Assembly (NCBI GenBank): GCA_023436585.1 | Contig: JAEZIN010000016.1 | Span: forward strand, 1 to 64,000 | Direction: 5' to 3' | From: Bacillota bacterium | GTDB taxonomy: Bacteria; Bacillota; Clostridia; Christensenellales; Aristaeellaceae | DNA length: 64,000 nucleotides | Part shown: piece by piece, positions 8,379 to 17,726 of the stretch | Layout of the letters: every line of letters begins with the position of its first letter | Numbering within the stretch: the first letter of the stretch is position 1 | Notes under the pieces: generated by a model | Databases searched by the model: none | The model's input: only the letters and a program-made list of their open reading frames with translations | Told to the model about the DNA's origin: nothing | Position numbers and translations under genes: made by a program

Positions 8379-9131
8379 ATGCACATCCTGCTGGTAAACG
8401 ACGACGGTATCGACAGCCCCGGCCTTCACGCGCTTGCGCGGGAGGCGGCACGGAGGGGCCACCAGGTCACGGTCAGCGCGCCCAACAAGCAGCAAAGCGC
8501 TGTCAGCCAGGCGCTGACATTCTTCCGGCCCATTGCCGTGTCACCCGTGGCTATGGATGGCGCAAAGGCCTATGCCGTGGACGGGACACCGGCGGACTGC
8601 ACGCGGCTGGGTATCTGCAACCTGGCGGATGGACCGGTGGATGTAGCGATCTCCGGCATCAACAACGGGCTCAACGCCGGCAACGCCATCTATTGCAGCG
8701 GCACCGTCGGCGCGGCCCGGGAAGCGGCGCTGCTGGGGGTAAAGGCCATGGCCGTGTCGCTGGACCGCCCGGCGGAGGACGAGATGTTCCAAAACCTGGC
8801 CTCCATTGCCCTTGACATGGCGGAAAAGCTGGTGAAATTTGACGCGCCAGTGGGCAGCGTACTGAACCTGAATGCCCCGGCCCTGCCCAGGGACAAGCTT
8901 CTGCCCGCCGTAATCGCGCCTGTGAACCACGGCCTCTTTACCAACATTTACGAGCGCAGGGAGAACCCGCGCGGCGAAATGTATTTCTGGGTGACGCCGG
9001 ATTTCCGCCGCGAACCGCCAACACCGGGCAGCGATGAATACTTCCTGCAAAAGGGGCATGTGACTTGCACTTTCCTGCTGCATTCGCCTGAAAATTCCAA
9101 GAATTGCCTCGATTTTTTGCAGGATGCATGA
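8379..9131 (+). CDS. surE: 5'/3'-nucleotidase SurE
   Basis: A metal-dependent phosphatase that removes phosphate from nucleoside monophosphates, linked to survival in stationary phase. The 250-residue product begins with the signature MHILLVNDDGIDSPG (metal-binding Asp8-Asp9) and has SAPNKQQSAVSQA, the conserved VDGTPADC, and SGINNGLNAGNAIYCSGTVG. Length is normal. GGGAG precedes the ATG. It lies 93 bp before an RpiR regulator that has its own promoter, so it may be transcribed alone. Confidence 0.95.
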   Translation: MHILLVNDDGIDSPGLHALAREAARRGHQVTVSAPNKQQSAVSQALTFFRPIAVSPVAMDGAKAYAVDGTPADCTRLGICNLADGPVDVAISGINNGLNAGNAIYCSGTVGAAREAALLGVKAMAVSLDRPAEDEMFQNLASIALDMAEKLVKFDAPVGSVLNLNAPALPRDKLLPAVIAPVNHGLFTNIYERRENPRGEMYFWVTPDFRREPPTPGSDEYFLQKGHVTCTFLLHSPENSKNCLDFLQDA

Positions 9132-9139
9132 AATCTTGC

Positions 9140-9168
9140 TTGCAAAATAAAGGAAATTCCAGTATAAT
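9140..9168 (+). promoter_or_regulatory. Promoter of the RpiR regulator operon
   Basis: TTGCAA, 17-nt spacer, TATAAT, between surE and the RpiR gene. Confidence 0.65.
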
Positions 9169-9224
9169 CAAAGATGGTATGTCAATACGACAGCCATGAA
9201 ATCAGGTGCGGAGGAAGAATCCCC

Positions 9225-10091
9225 ATGCAGGATATGCAGGACATCATACGCCGGTTGAATCAGAGCGGCAAACGCCTTTCCAAGGGTCACAGGCGGATTG
9301 CGGAATACATCGTGGCCCATTACGACAAAGCGGTATTTATGACCGCCTCCCGTTTGGGGGAAAATGTGGGCGTGAGCGAATCCACCGTGGTCCGCTTTGC
9401 CGCGGCGCTGGGTTACGAAGGCTATCCCCAGCTTCAGCGTTCGCTGCAGGAATTGGTGCGCCACAGGCTTACGGCGGTGCAGCGGTTTGAAATGTCCTCG
9501 GAAATTGACCGCAGCGCCGTATTGCGCACGGTCTTGAAGGCGGACATGCAGAACATACGCACCACCATCGAGGAGATCGACGCGGCCGCTTTTGAGGATG
9601 TGGTACAGCGCATGCTCAACGCCGGCACCATCTATGTCATGGGCCTTCGGTCCGCCGCGCCCCTGGCCCAGTTCCTGGGCTATTACCTCCATTACATATT
9701 CGACAATGTGCACCTGGTATCCACCGGCTCCCCGGACGTGTTTGAAGAAATCGCCAGGGTGCATAAGGAAGACCTGTTTATCGGCATCAGCTTCCCCAGG
9801 TATTCCACCAGGACCCTGGAGAGCATGCGCTTTGCCAAGTCCAAGGGCGCCCAGGTGGTGGGCATCACCGACGGCCCCATGTCGCCGCTTACGGAAGTGG
9901 CCCATGTGTGCCTGGCAGCCAGGACGGACATGGCCTCGTTTGTCGACTCCCTGGCCGCGCCTTTGTCGGTGATCAACGCACTGATCGTATCCCTTGGCCT
10001 GCACCGCAGGGAGGAATTGAGCGAGCACTTCAAGCAGCTGGAAAGCATCTGGGATGCCAACAAGGTGTACCTGATGAAGGAAAATGAGTAG
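9225..10091 (+). CDS. MurR/RpiR-family transcriptional regulator
   Basis: A 288-residue sugar-phosphate-responsive regulator. The N-terminal 80 or so residues are the RpiR helix-turn-helix (RRIAEYIVAHYDKAVFMTAS, then VSESTVVRFAAALGYEGYPQ). The rest is a SIS domain (GLRSAAPLAQFLGYYL) that binds phosphosugars. The start at 9225 is chosen for GGAGG 10 bases upstream and for family length. It overlaps the following flavoprotein gene by 8 bp, so the two are translationally linked. No sugar or cell-wall recycling genes lie beside it, so the target is unclear. Confidence 0.92.
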   Translation: MQDMQDIIRRLNQSGKRLSKGHRRIAEYIVAHYDKAVFMTASRLGENVGVSESTVVRFAAALGYEGYPQLQRSLQELVRHRLTAVQRFEMSSEIDRSAVLRTVLKADMQNIRTTIEEIDAAAFEDVVQRMLNAGTIYVMGLRSAAPLAQFLGYYLHYIFDNVHLVSTGSPDVFEEIARVHKEDLFIGISFPRYSTRTLESMRFAKSKGAQVVGITDGPMSPLTEVAHVCLAARTDMASFVDSLAAPLSVINALIVSLGLHRREELSEHFKQLESIWDANKVYLMKENE

Positions 10092-11340
10092 CATCGCGGT
10101 GGTGGGCGGCGGCGCCGCCGGTATGATGGCCGCTCTTTACGCCGCACGGGAGGGCAGCCGGGTTGTCCTGCTGGAGCGCAATGAAAAGCTGGGCAAGAAA
10201 ATCTACATAACGGGCAAGGGCCGCTGCAATGTCACCAACAACTGCGACCGGGAAGCTTTTTTAAAGCAGGTGCCCCAAAACCCCAGGTTTTTGTACAGCG
10301 CGTTCAGCCTTTTGCCGCCGGATGGCCTGATGTCTCTGCTGGAAAGCGCGGGCTGCCCCCTTGTGGTGGAGCGCGGTGACCGTGTGTTTCCACAAAGCAA
10401 CAAGGCCAGTGACGTGACCAAGGCCCTGGCGGGGGAGCTTGCCCGTGCGGGCGTCACCGTAAAGCTGAACGCCAGGGTGAAAAACCTGCTTACGGCAGAC
10501 GGCAGAATAAACGGCCTGGAGCTGGAATCGGGGGAAACGGTCAAGGCGGATGCTGTCATCCTCGCCACAGGCGGTCAAAGCTATCCCGCCACCGGATCCA
10601 CCGGCGACGGCTACCGCCTGGCAAAGGAAGCCGGCCACACCGTGACACCCATCAAGCCCTCCCTGGTGCCGCTTACGTGCAGCGAAGCATGGCCGGGGCA
10701 GCTTACCGGCCTTTCCCTGAAAAACGTGCGGATGACTGCCAAATGCCGCGGCAAGACGGTATACAGCGAGCTGGGAGAGATGCTCTTTACGCACTTTGGC
10801 ATCTCGGGCCCGCTGACGCTGGAAGCCAGCAGCCATCTGGTGGATTACCCGCCGGAGGACTGGAAAATCACCCTGGACCTAAAGCCGGGGCTTACAAAGG
10901 AGCAGCTGGAAGCAAGGCTCTTGCGGGACTTTGAGGCTATGAGCCGCAAGCAGCTTTCCAGCCTCATGCCGGGGCTTTTGCCGGGCAAGCTGGCGGAACT
11001 GTTTCCGCAAATCGCAGGCATCCCGCACGACAAACCGGTGCATCAAATCTCCCGGCAGGAGCGTCAGGTCCTGGGAGCCCTTTTGAAGGAGCTGCCGCTG
11101 CCCGTTTCCAGTTTCCGGCCCATCGAGGAAGCTATTGTCACAAGGGGCGGTGTCGCCGTAAAGGAGATAACCCCCGCCACCATGGAGAGCAAGCTCGTGT
11201 CCGGCCTTTATTTCGCGGGCGAGCTGATGGATGTGGATGCCCATACAGGCGGTTTTAATCTGCACATCGCCTTCTCCACCGGCGCGCTGGCCGGCCGCAG
11301 CGCGGCTGCGAAAACGAATATTGAACCAAGGGTGCTTTAA
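10084..11340 (+). CDS. HI0933/YhiN-family FAD-dependent oxidoreductase
   Basis: A 418-residue flavoprotein. Residues 5-35 are a Rossmann dinucleotide-binding motif (VVGGGAAGMMAALYAA, LLERNEKLGKK), followed by the family signature GKGRCNVTN. A second FAD-binding motif is near the C-terminus (GLYFAGELMDVDAHTGGFNL). Members are annotated as NAD(P)/FAD-dependent oxidoreductases or aminoacetone oxidases; the physiological substrate is not settled. It starts inside the end of the RpiR gene, and its stop codon TAA is directly followed by the next ATG, so three genes form a tight operon. Confidence 0.9.
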   Translation: MSSIAVVGGGAAGMMAALYAAREGSRVVLLERNEKLGKKIYITGKGRCNVTNNCDREAFLKQVPQNPRFLYSAFSLLPPDGLMSLLESAGCPLVVERGDRVFPQSNKASDVTKALAGELARAGVTVKLNARVKNLLTADGRINGLELESGETVKADAVILATGGQSYPATGSTGDGYRLAKEAGHTVTPIKPSLVPLTCSEAWPGQLTGLSLKNVRMTAKCRGKTVYSELGEMLFTHFGISGPLTLEASSHLVDYPPEDWKITLDLKPGLTKEQLEARLLRDFEAMSRKQLSSLMPGLLPGKLAELFPQIAGIPHDKPVHQISRQERQVLGALLKELPLPVSSFRPIEEAIVTRGGVAVKEITPATMESKLVSGLYFAGELMDVDAHTGGFNLHIAFSTGALAGRSAAAKTNIEPRVL

Positions 11341-12321
11341 ATGCAGTATATCGTGATTGACCTGGAATGGAACCAGCCTATGTCTTATCAAAGCCGGGTG
11401 TTCAAATCGGTGGGGGACCAATTGATGTTTGAAATGATTCAGATCGGCGCCGTAAAGCTGGATCAGGACATGCAGATTGTGGATTCCCTGTCTTTGCCCA
11501 TCCGGCCGGTCCATTATGTGAAAATTCATCCCCGCATCAAGCGGATGACACAGCTGGATGACGAGATACTGGAAGGCGCGCCTACCTTTTTGGAGGCCAT
11601 GGAGCAGTTTTCATCCTGGTGCGGCGAGGATTATCTTTTGCTGACCTGGGGCTGCGACGATGTGTCCGTTCTCAAGCAGAACATGGACTTTCACCAGTGT
11701 GATTTGGAACTCCCGCCGCTGTGCGACATCCAGCGTCTTTTCAGCGATGTGTTCGAAATGGGCAAGGACCGCAAGGGCCTCAAGGCTGCCATGGACTATC
11801 TTCAAATTGAAACGCAGGAAGATAAGAGTTTTCACAATGCGCTTCATGACGCCTACTATACGGCGCTTGTATTCAGCCGTCTGCCCGAAAAGGACGCGGT
11901 GCTTCGCTATGCCCAGCAGCCCAGAAAGCTTTTGCATGTGGAGCGTGCGCGCCGTTTGAGCACCCCGGCCGCGTCGTATGGCTCCATACGCTCCGCGCTT
12001 GCAACCGAAGCGGTCCAGCAGCCCAAGTGCCCCGTATGCGGCCAGCGGGCGAAGCTGGAGGCATCTTATGTGCCCCAATCGCCGGACAAGTATGTGGCCA
12101 TCGCCAACTGCAAGGATCATGGAAGCCTGTTTGTGAGGCTGCGGTTTGCCCTGATGGAAGACGGGCAGGTGAGCATGGTTTCCATGGCGGCGCTGGCCAC
12201 CAAGCAGAACAAGGCCTATGTGCACACCAAGCAATTGCAGGTGGAGCAAAGGCAGACATCCCTGGACCCTGATCTTGCGCTGCAGCGGGCAATCCGCTCC
12301 AGCATGCCGTTTGAAGATTGA
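11341..12321 (+). CDS. DnaQ-like 3'-5' exonuclease with C-terminal zinc ribbon
   Basis: A DEDDh-type exonuclease of 326 residues. The first catalytic pair is in VIDLEWN (Asp7, Glu9), and the last motif is HNALHDAYYTAL. Residues 1 to about 185 form the nuclease, related to KapD/inhibitor-of-KinA-type exonucleases. The C-terminal part holds CPVCG and a later NCKDHG, which look like an atypical zinc ribbon, an addition not seen in the minimal exonuclease. It starts immediately after the flavoprotein stop codon. The substrate (DNA or RNA) is not known. Confidence 0.85.
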   Translation: MQYIVIDLEWNQPMSYQSRVFKSVGDQLMFEMIQIGAVKLDQDMQIVDSLSLPIRPVHYVKIHPRIKRMTQLDDEILEGAPTFLEAMEQFSSWCGEDYLLLTWGCDDVSVLKQNMDFHQCDLELPPLCDIQRLFSDVFEMGKDRKGLKAAMDYLQIETQEDKSFHNALHDAYYTALVFSRLPEKDAVLRYAQQPRKLLHVERARRLSTPAASYGSIRSALATEAVQQPKCPVCGQRAKLEASYVPQSPDKYVAIANCKDHGSLFVRLRFALMEDGQVSMVSMAALATKQNKAYVHTKQLQVEQRQTSLDPDLALQRAIRSSMPFED

Positions 12322-12395
12322 GCATAGCCTTACATGATGGCTGGGCAAGCTGAATCCGCTGCCGGCTTATGGGCAGCAGAAAGGGACGACCGATC

Positions 12396-14051
12396 ATGAG
12401 GATTGCCTTGGACGGACGTGAGGGGACATTCCCCGTGAATGCCACCGCATCCCAGGTGGTTTTGCAGCTTTGGCCGGAAAACGCGGGCAAGGTGCTGGCG
12501 CTTATGTGGGGCGGCGTGGTGCTGGAATTGAACCAGCCACTCAGCGACGGCATGACATTGACCTCCGTCACCTTCCAGCATGAAGAGGGCCGCCGTATTT
12601 ATGAGCGGTCGCTTCGGTTCGTATTCCTTTTGGCCGCTCGCAGGCTGTTCCCCGGCGTTCATGTCCGCATTGCCAACAGTATCGGCTACGGCCTCTTTTT
12701 GAAGCTGCTGGGCAAAACGGTCACCCAAAAGCAGTTGGAGCGCCTGGAAGGCGAGATGCGACGCATCGTGGAAAGCGACCTTCCTTTTGAAAAGGAGCTT
12801 TGGAACAGGGATAAGGCGATTGAATATTTTCAGAAGGAAGGCCAGCAGGACAAGGTTCAGCTTTTGTACTACCGGCCCAATTATGATTTTCCCGTATACC
12901 GCTGCGGCGGCATGTGGGAATATTTCTACGGCGCCATGCTGCCTTCCACCGGTTGGGTATCGGTATTTTCGCTCCGGCGGCATTCCCCGGGCCTTGTGAT
13001 CCAGATGCCCGGGCCCGACAATCCCGCCGTGCCCGCCCCTTATGTGGAAAGGCCCAAGCATCTGCGCATCTTCGCGCAGTCCCAGGATTGGTGCGAAATA
13101 CTGGATGCCACCAATGTTTCTGATATCAACGACATGATCCGCACCGGCAGGTTCAGGGAGTTCATCCGCGTCAACGAGGCGCTGCACGACAAGTCCATTG
13201 CTGCCATCGCCGATGAGATCCGCCGCCGCAAGGTCCGGCTGGTGCTTATCTCCGGGCCGTCCTCCAGCGGAAAGACCACGTTCTCCAACCGGCTCAAAAT
13301 ACACCTGCAGGTGCTGGGGCTGAAGCCCGCGCTCCTGTCTCTGGATGACTTTTACCTGAACCGGGCGGATATCCCCCCGGAGCCTGACGGCAGCGTGGAC
13401 CTGGAATCCATCCATACCATCGACATCCCCCTTCTGGAGGATTGTTTCAAGCAGCTTTTAAGCGGTGAGACGGCCCAGATGCCGCGCTTCAGCTTTCAGA
13501 CCGGCCGCCGGGAAGAAAAGCGTGTGCCGCTGCGCGTGGAGGAGGATCAGCCCATTGTGGTGGAAGGAATCCACGGCCTGAATCCCCTTTTGACGGGGCA
13601 CCTGCCGCAGGAGATGATCTTCCGCATCTATGTCAGCGCCCTGACCTGCGTCAACCTGGATGACCACAACCGCATCCGCACCACCGATGTGCGGCTCTTG
13701 CGCAGGATCGTCCGCGATCACCAGTTCCGGGGCACCGTTCCGGATGCCACCATGAGCATGTGGGAAAGCGTCCGCCGCGGGGAAGACAAGTGGATTTTCC
13801 CCTACCAGGAGGAAGCGGACGCCATGTTCAATACCACGCTCCATTACGAGCTGCCGGTACTGAAAACCGTGGCTTATGACCTTTTAAAGGCCATTCCCCC
13901 TGAAAATCCCAACTATCTGCTGTCCAGGCGGCTTTTAAAGACGCTTCACTACCTTCTGCCCATGCCGGAGGATGTGTCAAGCGAGATTCCGCCCCTTTCA
14001 ATCCTGCGGGAGTTTATCGGCGGCTGCACCTTCTATGACAGCCACCCGTAA
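12396..14051 (+). CDS. Uridine-kinase-like nucleoside kinase with TGS-type N-terminus
   Basis: A 551-residue kinase. The N-terminus (MRIALDGREGTFPVNATASQ) resembles TGS/threonyl-tRNA synthetase second domains. The C-terminal half is a uridine kinase/phosphoribulokinase domain, with P-loop GPSSSGKTT near residue 288 and the conserved SLDDFYLNR. This two-part architecture is found across Clostridia and is annotated as nucleoside kinase. Family knowledge suggests phosphorylation of a nucleoside, not demonstrated here. The ATG at 12396 has AAGGGA upstream; it follows the exonuclease by 74 bp and probably shares its transcript. Confidence 0.88.
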   Translation: MRIALDGREGTFPVNATASQVVLQLWPENAGKVLALMWGGVVLELNQPLSDGMTLTSVTFQHEEGRRIYERSLRFVFLLAARRLFPGVHVRIANSIGYGLFLKLLGKTVTQKQLERLEGEMRRIVESDLPFEKELWNRDKAIEYFQKEGQQDKVQLLYYRPNYDFPVYRCGGMWEYFYGAMLPSTGWVSVFSLRRHSPGLVIQMPGPDNPAVPAPYVERPKHLRIFAQSQDWCEILDATNVSDINDMIRTGRFREFIRVNEALHDKSIAAIADEIRRRKVRLVLISGPSSSGKTTFSNRLKIHLQVLGLKPALLSLDDFYLNRADIPPEPDGSVDLESIHTIDIPLLEDCFKQLLSGETAQMPRFSFQTGRREEKRVPLRVEEDQPIVVEGIHGLNPLLTGHLPQEMIFRIYVSALTCVNLDDHNRIRTTDVRLLRRIVRDHQFRGTVPDATMSMWESVRRGEDKWIFPYQEEADAMFNTTLHYELPVLKTVAYDLLKAIPPENPNYLLSRRLLKTLHYLLPMPEDVSSEIPPLSILREFIGGCTFYDSHP

Positions 14052-14059
14052 GAAAGCAC

Positions 14060-14089
14060 TTGACAAAAGGCGGACAAATATTGTTTAAT
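14060..14089 (+). promoter_or_regulatory. Promoter of the glycosyltransferase gene
   Basis: TTGACA, 18-nt spacer, TTTAAT, followed by an 80-nt leader. Confidence 0.6.
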
Positions 14090-14169
14090 ACGGTGCATTC
14101 GTCTTTCATTGCTGCATAAGCAGGCCATGGCGCGAAAAGCAGACGCCTGAAGGCCAGGGAGGTTACATT

Positions 14170-15609
14170 GTGCAGACGGTACGCATGATACTGGGAATTA
14201 TATCCTCATTCTTTGGGGTTGTTGTTACACTATTGGCGTTATATCAGCTTTATATAAGCGTTTTTGGCTTTAAGCGCCGCGAGAAGGGCTATCAGGACCA
14301 TCCGCCCCAAAAACGGTTCTTGGTGCTTGTTCCGGCTCATAATGAGGAGACGGTCATCCCCGATATTATCGATAACCTCAATCATATGGAATACCCCAAG
14401 GAACTGTACGATTTTTATATCATCGCCGACAACTGCAGCGATCAGACGGAGACCGTTGCGCGCCAGATGGGTGCCAATGTGATCTCGCTGAAAAAAGCCT
14501 CCCCCAATTCGCCCACGGGTAAGCCCATCGCGCTGAACCAGGCGCTGAATGTATTGGAAGGGTACCAGGACAAATATGATCTGCTGATGATTTTCGACGC
14601 GGACAATCTCATCGACCCCAATATGTTTCTGGAAGTCAACAGCCAGTACATCAGCGAAAACCAGCCGGAATTCATACAGTGTTACCTAGGCGCCAAAAAC
14701 AAAAAGGGAATCATCGCCTGGTTTTATTACACCAGCTATACGATTACCAACCGCTTCTTTCAATTGTCCAAATCCCGACTGGGCCTGAACTGCACCATCG
14801 GCGGCACGGGCTTTGCGGTGGATACCAAGTACCTGCATGGCCGCGGCGGTTGGACCACCATGTCGCTTACAGAGGATTTTGAAATCCAGGTGGAAGCCAC
14901 CATTGCCGGCAAGCGCATTTTGTGGAACCATAACGTGCGCGTGTACGATGAAAAGCCCACCAGCGCCTGGGCCAGCTACAAGCAGCGCACCCGCTGGGCG
15001 CAGGGGCACTGGTTCGTGACGCTCCGCAATACAAGGAAAGTCTTTCAGGCATTGAAGCAATCACGCATTTCGGGCAGGGAAGCCATATCGATTTTGACCT
15101 ATATGTACAGCCTCACCTGCAACGTGGTCGTCGTATTCCAGTTCTTCACCTCCTTTGTGTTTTTCATTATGGACAAGATCACGGAGGCCGGGCAGAAAGC
15201 CACCGCCTTGGCTGCCACCGTTATGGTTACTGCAGAGGGCGCAGCGGATGTGGCCACGGAAGCGGCCCAGGGCGGCTGGGTATCCACGCTGATTTCCATC
15301 GCCATACTCTTCTACAGCTTCTTCCTGCTGTTTTATATGGCCGACTGGATGGACAACAAGGTGCCTATGCGAATCCGCACGATGCCCAAGATGGCGTTAA
15401 GCTTTGTGTTGAACGTGGCCCTGGCCACCTGCTCCCAGATCGTGGGCCTCCTCCGTTACCGCCGCCAGAGCCAGTGGGTCAAGACGGAGCACAAGATAAA
15501 AAGGCTGGAAAAAAGCAAGGAAATCCATCTTCCCGTCCGGCCAAAGCTTTTGTCCAACGCGGCCGCAGACCCCGGCGATGTGCCGATTGCCAAGGCCAGC
15601 GCAAAGTGA
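14170..15609 (+). CDS. Family 2 membrane glycosyltransferase
   Basis: A 479-residue processive-type glycosyltransferase in the cytoplasmic membrane. It has one N-terminal membrane helix. The GT-A catalytic domain shows VPAHNEE, ADNCSD, FDADN (metal/UDP-binding Asp residues), LTEDFE, and the acceptor motif QRTRWAQG of the QxxRW type. Two or three helices follow from about residue 315. The architecture is that of cellulose/hyaluronan-synthase-like enzymes that make and extrude a polysaccharide; the sugar is unknown. The start is GTG with GGGAGG 7 bases upstream. No polysaccharide genes adjoin it. Confidence 0.88.
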   Translation: MQTVRMILGIISSFFGVVVTLLALYQLYISVFGFKRREKGYQDHPPQKRFLVLVPAHNEETVIPDIIDNLNHMEYPKELYDFYIIADNCSDQTETVARQMGANVISLKKASPNSPTGKPIALNQALNVLEGYQDKYDLLMIFDADNLIDPNMFLEVNSQYISENQPEFIQCYLGAKNKKGIIAWFYYTSYTITNRFFQLSKSRLGLNCTIGGTGFAVDTKYLHGRGGWTTMSLTEDFEIQVEATIAGKRILWNHNVRVYDEKPTSAWASYKQRTRWAQGHWFVTLRNTRKVFQALKQSRISGREAISILTYMYSLTCNVVVVFQFFTSFVFFIMDKITEAGQKATALAATVMVTAEGAADVATEAAQGGWVSTLISIAILFYSFFLLFYMADWMDNKVPMRIRTMPKMALSFVLNVALATCSQIVGLLRYRRQSQWVKTEHKIKRLEKSKEIHLPVRPKLLSNAAADPGDVPIAKASAK

Positions 15610-15666
15610 TTCACATTCTGTAGATTTTGATGACAGTATGAATATTGCCGGCCGGTCCGGCATTTG

Positions 15667-15711
15667 ATGCCCTGCTGTAAAAGTGCCTATGCGCTTTTTA
15701 CGGCGGGGCAT
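15667..15711. other. Long imperfect hairpin and a palindrome before the sigma gene
   Basis: A stem from ATGCCC (15667) to GGGGCAT (15711) encloses complementary GTAAAAGTGC/GCGCTTTTTAC arms around a CTAT loop. No T-tract follows, so it is not a normal terminator. Further on, at 15774-15785, is the perfect palindrome GTAACGCGTTAC, 26 bases before the ECF start. Either could be a regulatory site. Confidence 0.4.
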
Positions 15712-15811
15712 CCGCTTTATAAGAAACTTTTTCATAGAGGTGAGGATTCCAGCCTTTACCACGTCTAATCTGTGTAACGCGTTACGGCCAGGCGGATATG
15801 AGGTGAAATGC

Positions 15812-16303
15812 ATGATCGACAAAAAGGATTTTGTGGCGCTGGTAGACCAAAAAAGCGGTATGCTCTACCGTGTCGCCCGCACGATCCTGCGAAACGATGA
15901 GGACTGCAAGGACGCCTTGCAGGAGGCGATGCTCAAAGCATGGGAAAACAGGCACAAGCTGCGCGATATGACCATGTTCAATACATGGGCCACGCGCATC
16001 CTGATCAATGAATGCCATACGCTGCTGCGGAAAAAGTGGAAATATCTGCTGAACGAGGAAGTGGAGGCATCATTGCCCTCCCGGGCGCATGACCCGGCGC
16101 TGCAGTGGGCCTTGGAAAGCCTGCCGGATAGATGGCGCTTGCCGCTGGTGCTGCACTACCTGGAGGGGTATTCCTACGATCAGGTTGCCAAGCTGCTTCA
16201 CCTTACGCAAAGCACGGTTCGAAGCAGGCTGAGCCATGGGCGCGAGGCACTGCGCACGGCAATGGAAGGGGAAAAGGAGGCTTGGCTTCATGAAATGCAA
16301 TGA
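15812..16303 (+). CDS. ECF-type RNA polymerase sigma factor
   Basis: A 163-residue sigma factor with only regions 2 and 4. Region 2 includes DCKDALQEAMLKAWENRHKL; region 4 includes LPDRWRLPLVLHYLEGYSYD and the recognition helix QSTVRSRLSHGREAL. The start at 15812 is set by GAGGTG 6 bases upstream. The downstream gene overlaps by 14 bp and encodes a single-pass membrane protein, the usual arrangement for an ECF sigma factor and its regulator. The signal and regulon are unknown. Confidence 0.92.
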   Translation: MIDKKDFVALVDQKSGMLYRVARTILRNDEDCKDALQEAMLKAWENRHKLRDMTMFNTWATRILINECHTLLRKKWKYLLNEEVEASLPSRAHDPALQWALESLPDRWRLPLVLHYLEGYSYDQVAKLLHLTQSTVRSRLSHGREALRTAMEGEKEAWLHEMQ

Positions 16304-17666
16304 ACTGAATCATGCGTTTGGCCCGATTCCTGATGACTGCTACCAGGCATTGATGACCGCGGTGCGGGGTGTAAAGGAGGAAACGGCTGTGAAGAAAAGA
16401 GTTTCATTTGTGCTGGTGTTGGCGCTGGCACTGGTGCTGGCCATGGCAGGGGCGATTGCCCTTGTCTCCTGGCAGAATACGGCACGGGATATTGCAGCTA
16501 CAGAAAAGGAAAGCGGATACTTTGAAAGCTGGCCTGTGGACAAGAAGGTGGCGCTGGCTGCCGCCGTCATAGAACAGGGATACATCGAAATGACCGGGGA
16601 GGCTGAAAAGCTGCTGTCCGGCAGCTTGTCCGGGGACGCGGCGGAAAAGCTTGCCGAGGATATTCTCAGCGCCTTTACAGGGCGGGAGGTATCTGAAATC
16701 AGCTTTATGGAAATCATGCAGGCCGCCTGGGGCCCCTTTGAGCAATGGAGCAAGGAAGAACAGGCATGGTATTCCCAACTGATGGGGGAAATGGGCCTTC
16801 AGGGGCAGGACCATACCTTGTACCGTACACCGGAGGGCCCGGTTGACGAACCGATGGCCATCGCCATTGCCCGCCGGGAAATCGCCAAGGGATATGGCGT
16901 GGAAGAAAAGGCACTGGATGGCTATGCTGTCACCACCTCGTTCCAGGTGCCGGAATTCGCGGAGGATAAGCAGACCTGGTGGTATGTGGAGCTTCGGGCA
17001 ACGGATGATATACCCGAAAAGGAACGGCTATTCTCAAGCTTCTGGGTGTTTATCCATCCTAAGACTGGTGCGCTGTACGAACCGGTGGAAAGCCTGCTGG
17101 CAAGCAAGCGTGCCTATGAGGCAGAAGCCGAATATAAACTGAATGATCCCATGACGATCAAGATGCGGGAATTCGGCGAAACGTACGGCGCCCGCAATCA
17201 AGGAACAAGCCTTGAGGCAAAGGCCCTTTGGACACAAACAATTTCGCCGCAGGTGCTGGCCCGGTATGCAAAGGAGCCTGACTTCTTTAACGTAATGGAC
17301 GTCGCCTTTTCCTCCTTTGTCTACGGCCTGCCGGACGAAAAATCCATTCCCCAGGAAAAAGCCTTGGCGCTAGCCCAGAAGGCCCTTGTGGACCCCTTGG
17401 GTCACAAGGAGGAGGAAATTCCCTTCTATTCTAGACAACCGGATGTGTTCTATGACATCACCAATCCCGGCAGGCCCATGTGGAAGTTTTTCTTTCACAC
17501 GCCCATACCGGCGAACGATGAAGAAGCCATGGCTTATTACGGCAAGGATGTCCGCTTGCCCAATTACAAGGTGGAACTCGATGCCCGCACCGGTGAACTG
17601 GTGAATGCGTTCCCTGTGGATTTAAAAGACGTGGATACATTGGAGGAGTGGAAGAGCACCATGTAA
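16290..17666 (+). CDS. Single-pass membrane protein, probable ECF partner
   Basis: A 458-residue protein: about 36 cytoplasmic residues (MKCNELNHAFGPIPDDCYQA and on), one membrane helix at about 38-60, then a large extracytoplasmic region. That region has repeated segments like PepSY/YcdB domains (DEPMAIAIARREIAKGYG; later DEKSIPQEKALALAQKAL; each followed by a WYVELR- or WKFFFH-like strand). AAGGAGG lies 9 bases before the ATG. Overlap with the sigma gene supports an anti-sigma or signal-sensing role, but the N-terminus lacks the zinc-binding HxxxCxxC of classical anti-sigma factors, so this is inference. Confidence 0.75.
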   Translation: MKCNELNHAFGPIPDDCYQALMTAVRGVKEETAVKKRVSFVLVLALALVLAMAGAIALVSWQNTARDIAATEKESGYFESWPVDKKVALAAAVIEQGYIEMTGEAEKLLSGSLSGDAAEKLAEDILSAFTGREVSEISFMEIMQAAWGPFEQWSKEEQAWYSQLMGEMGLQGQDHTLYRTPEGPVDEPMAIAIARREIAKGYGVEEKALDGYAVTTSFQVPEFAEDKQTWWYVELRATDDIPEKERLFSSFWVFIHPKTGALYEPVESLLASKRAYEAEAEYKLNDPMTIKMREFGETYGARNQGTSLEAKALWTQTISPQVLARYAKEPDFFNVMDVAFSSFVYGLPDEKSIPQEKALALAQKALVDPLGHKEEEIPFYSRQPDVFYDITNPGRPMWKFFFHTPIPANDEEAMAYYGKDVRLPNYKVELDARTGELVNAFPVDLKDVDTLEEWKSTM

Positions 17667-17690
17667 ACAGTGCTCTGTGTAAACACAAAC

Positions 17691-17720
17691 AAGGCCCGGA
17701 ACAAAACCGTTCCGGGCCTT
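17691..17720. terminator. Hairpin terminator between convergent genes
   Basis: A 12-bp stem AAGGCCCGGAAC/GTTCCGGGCCTT with AAAACC loop. Short T-tracts make it a moderate terminator on either strand. Confidence 0.65.
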
Positions 17721-17726
17721 GAAACA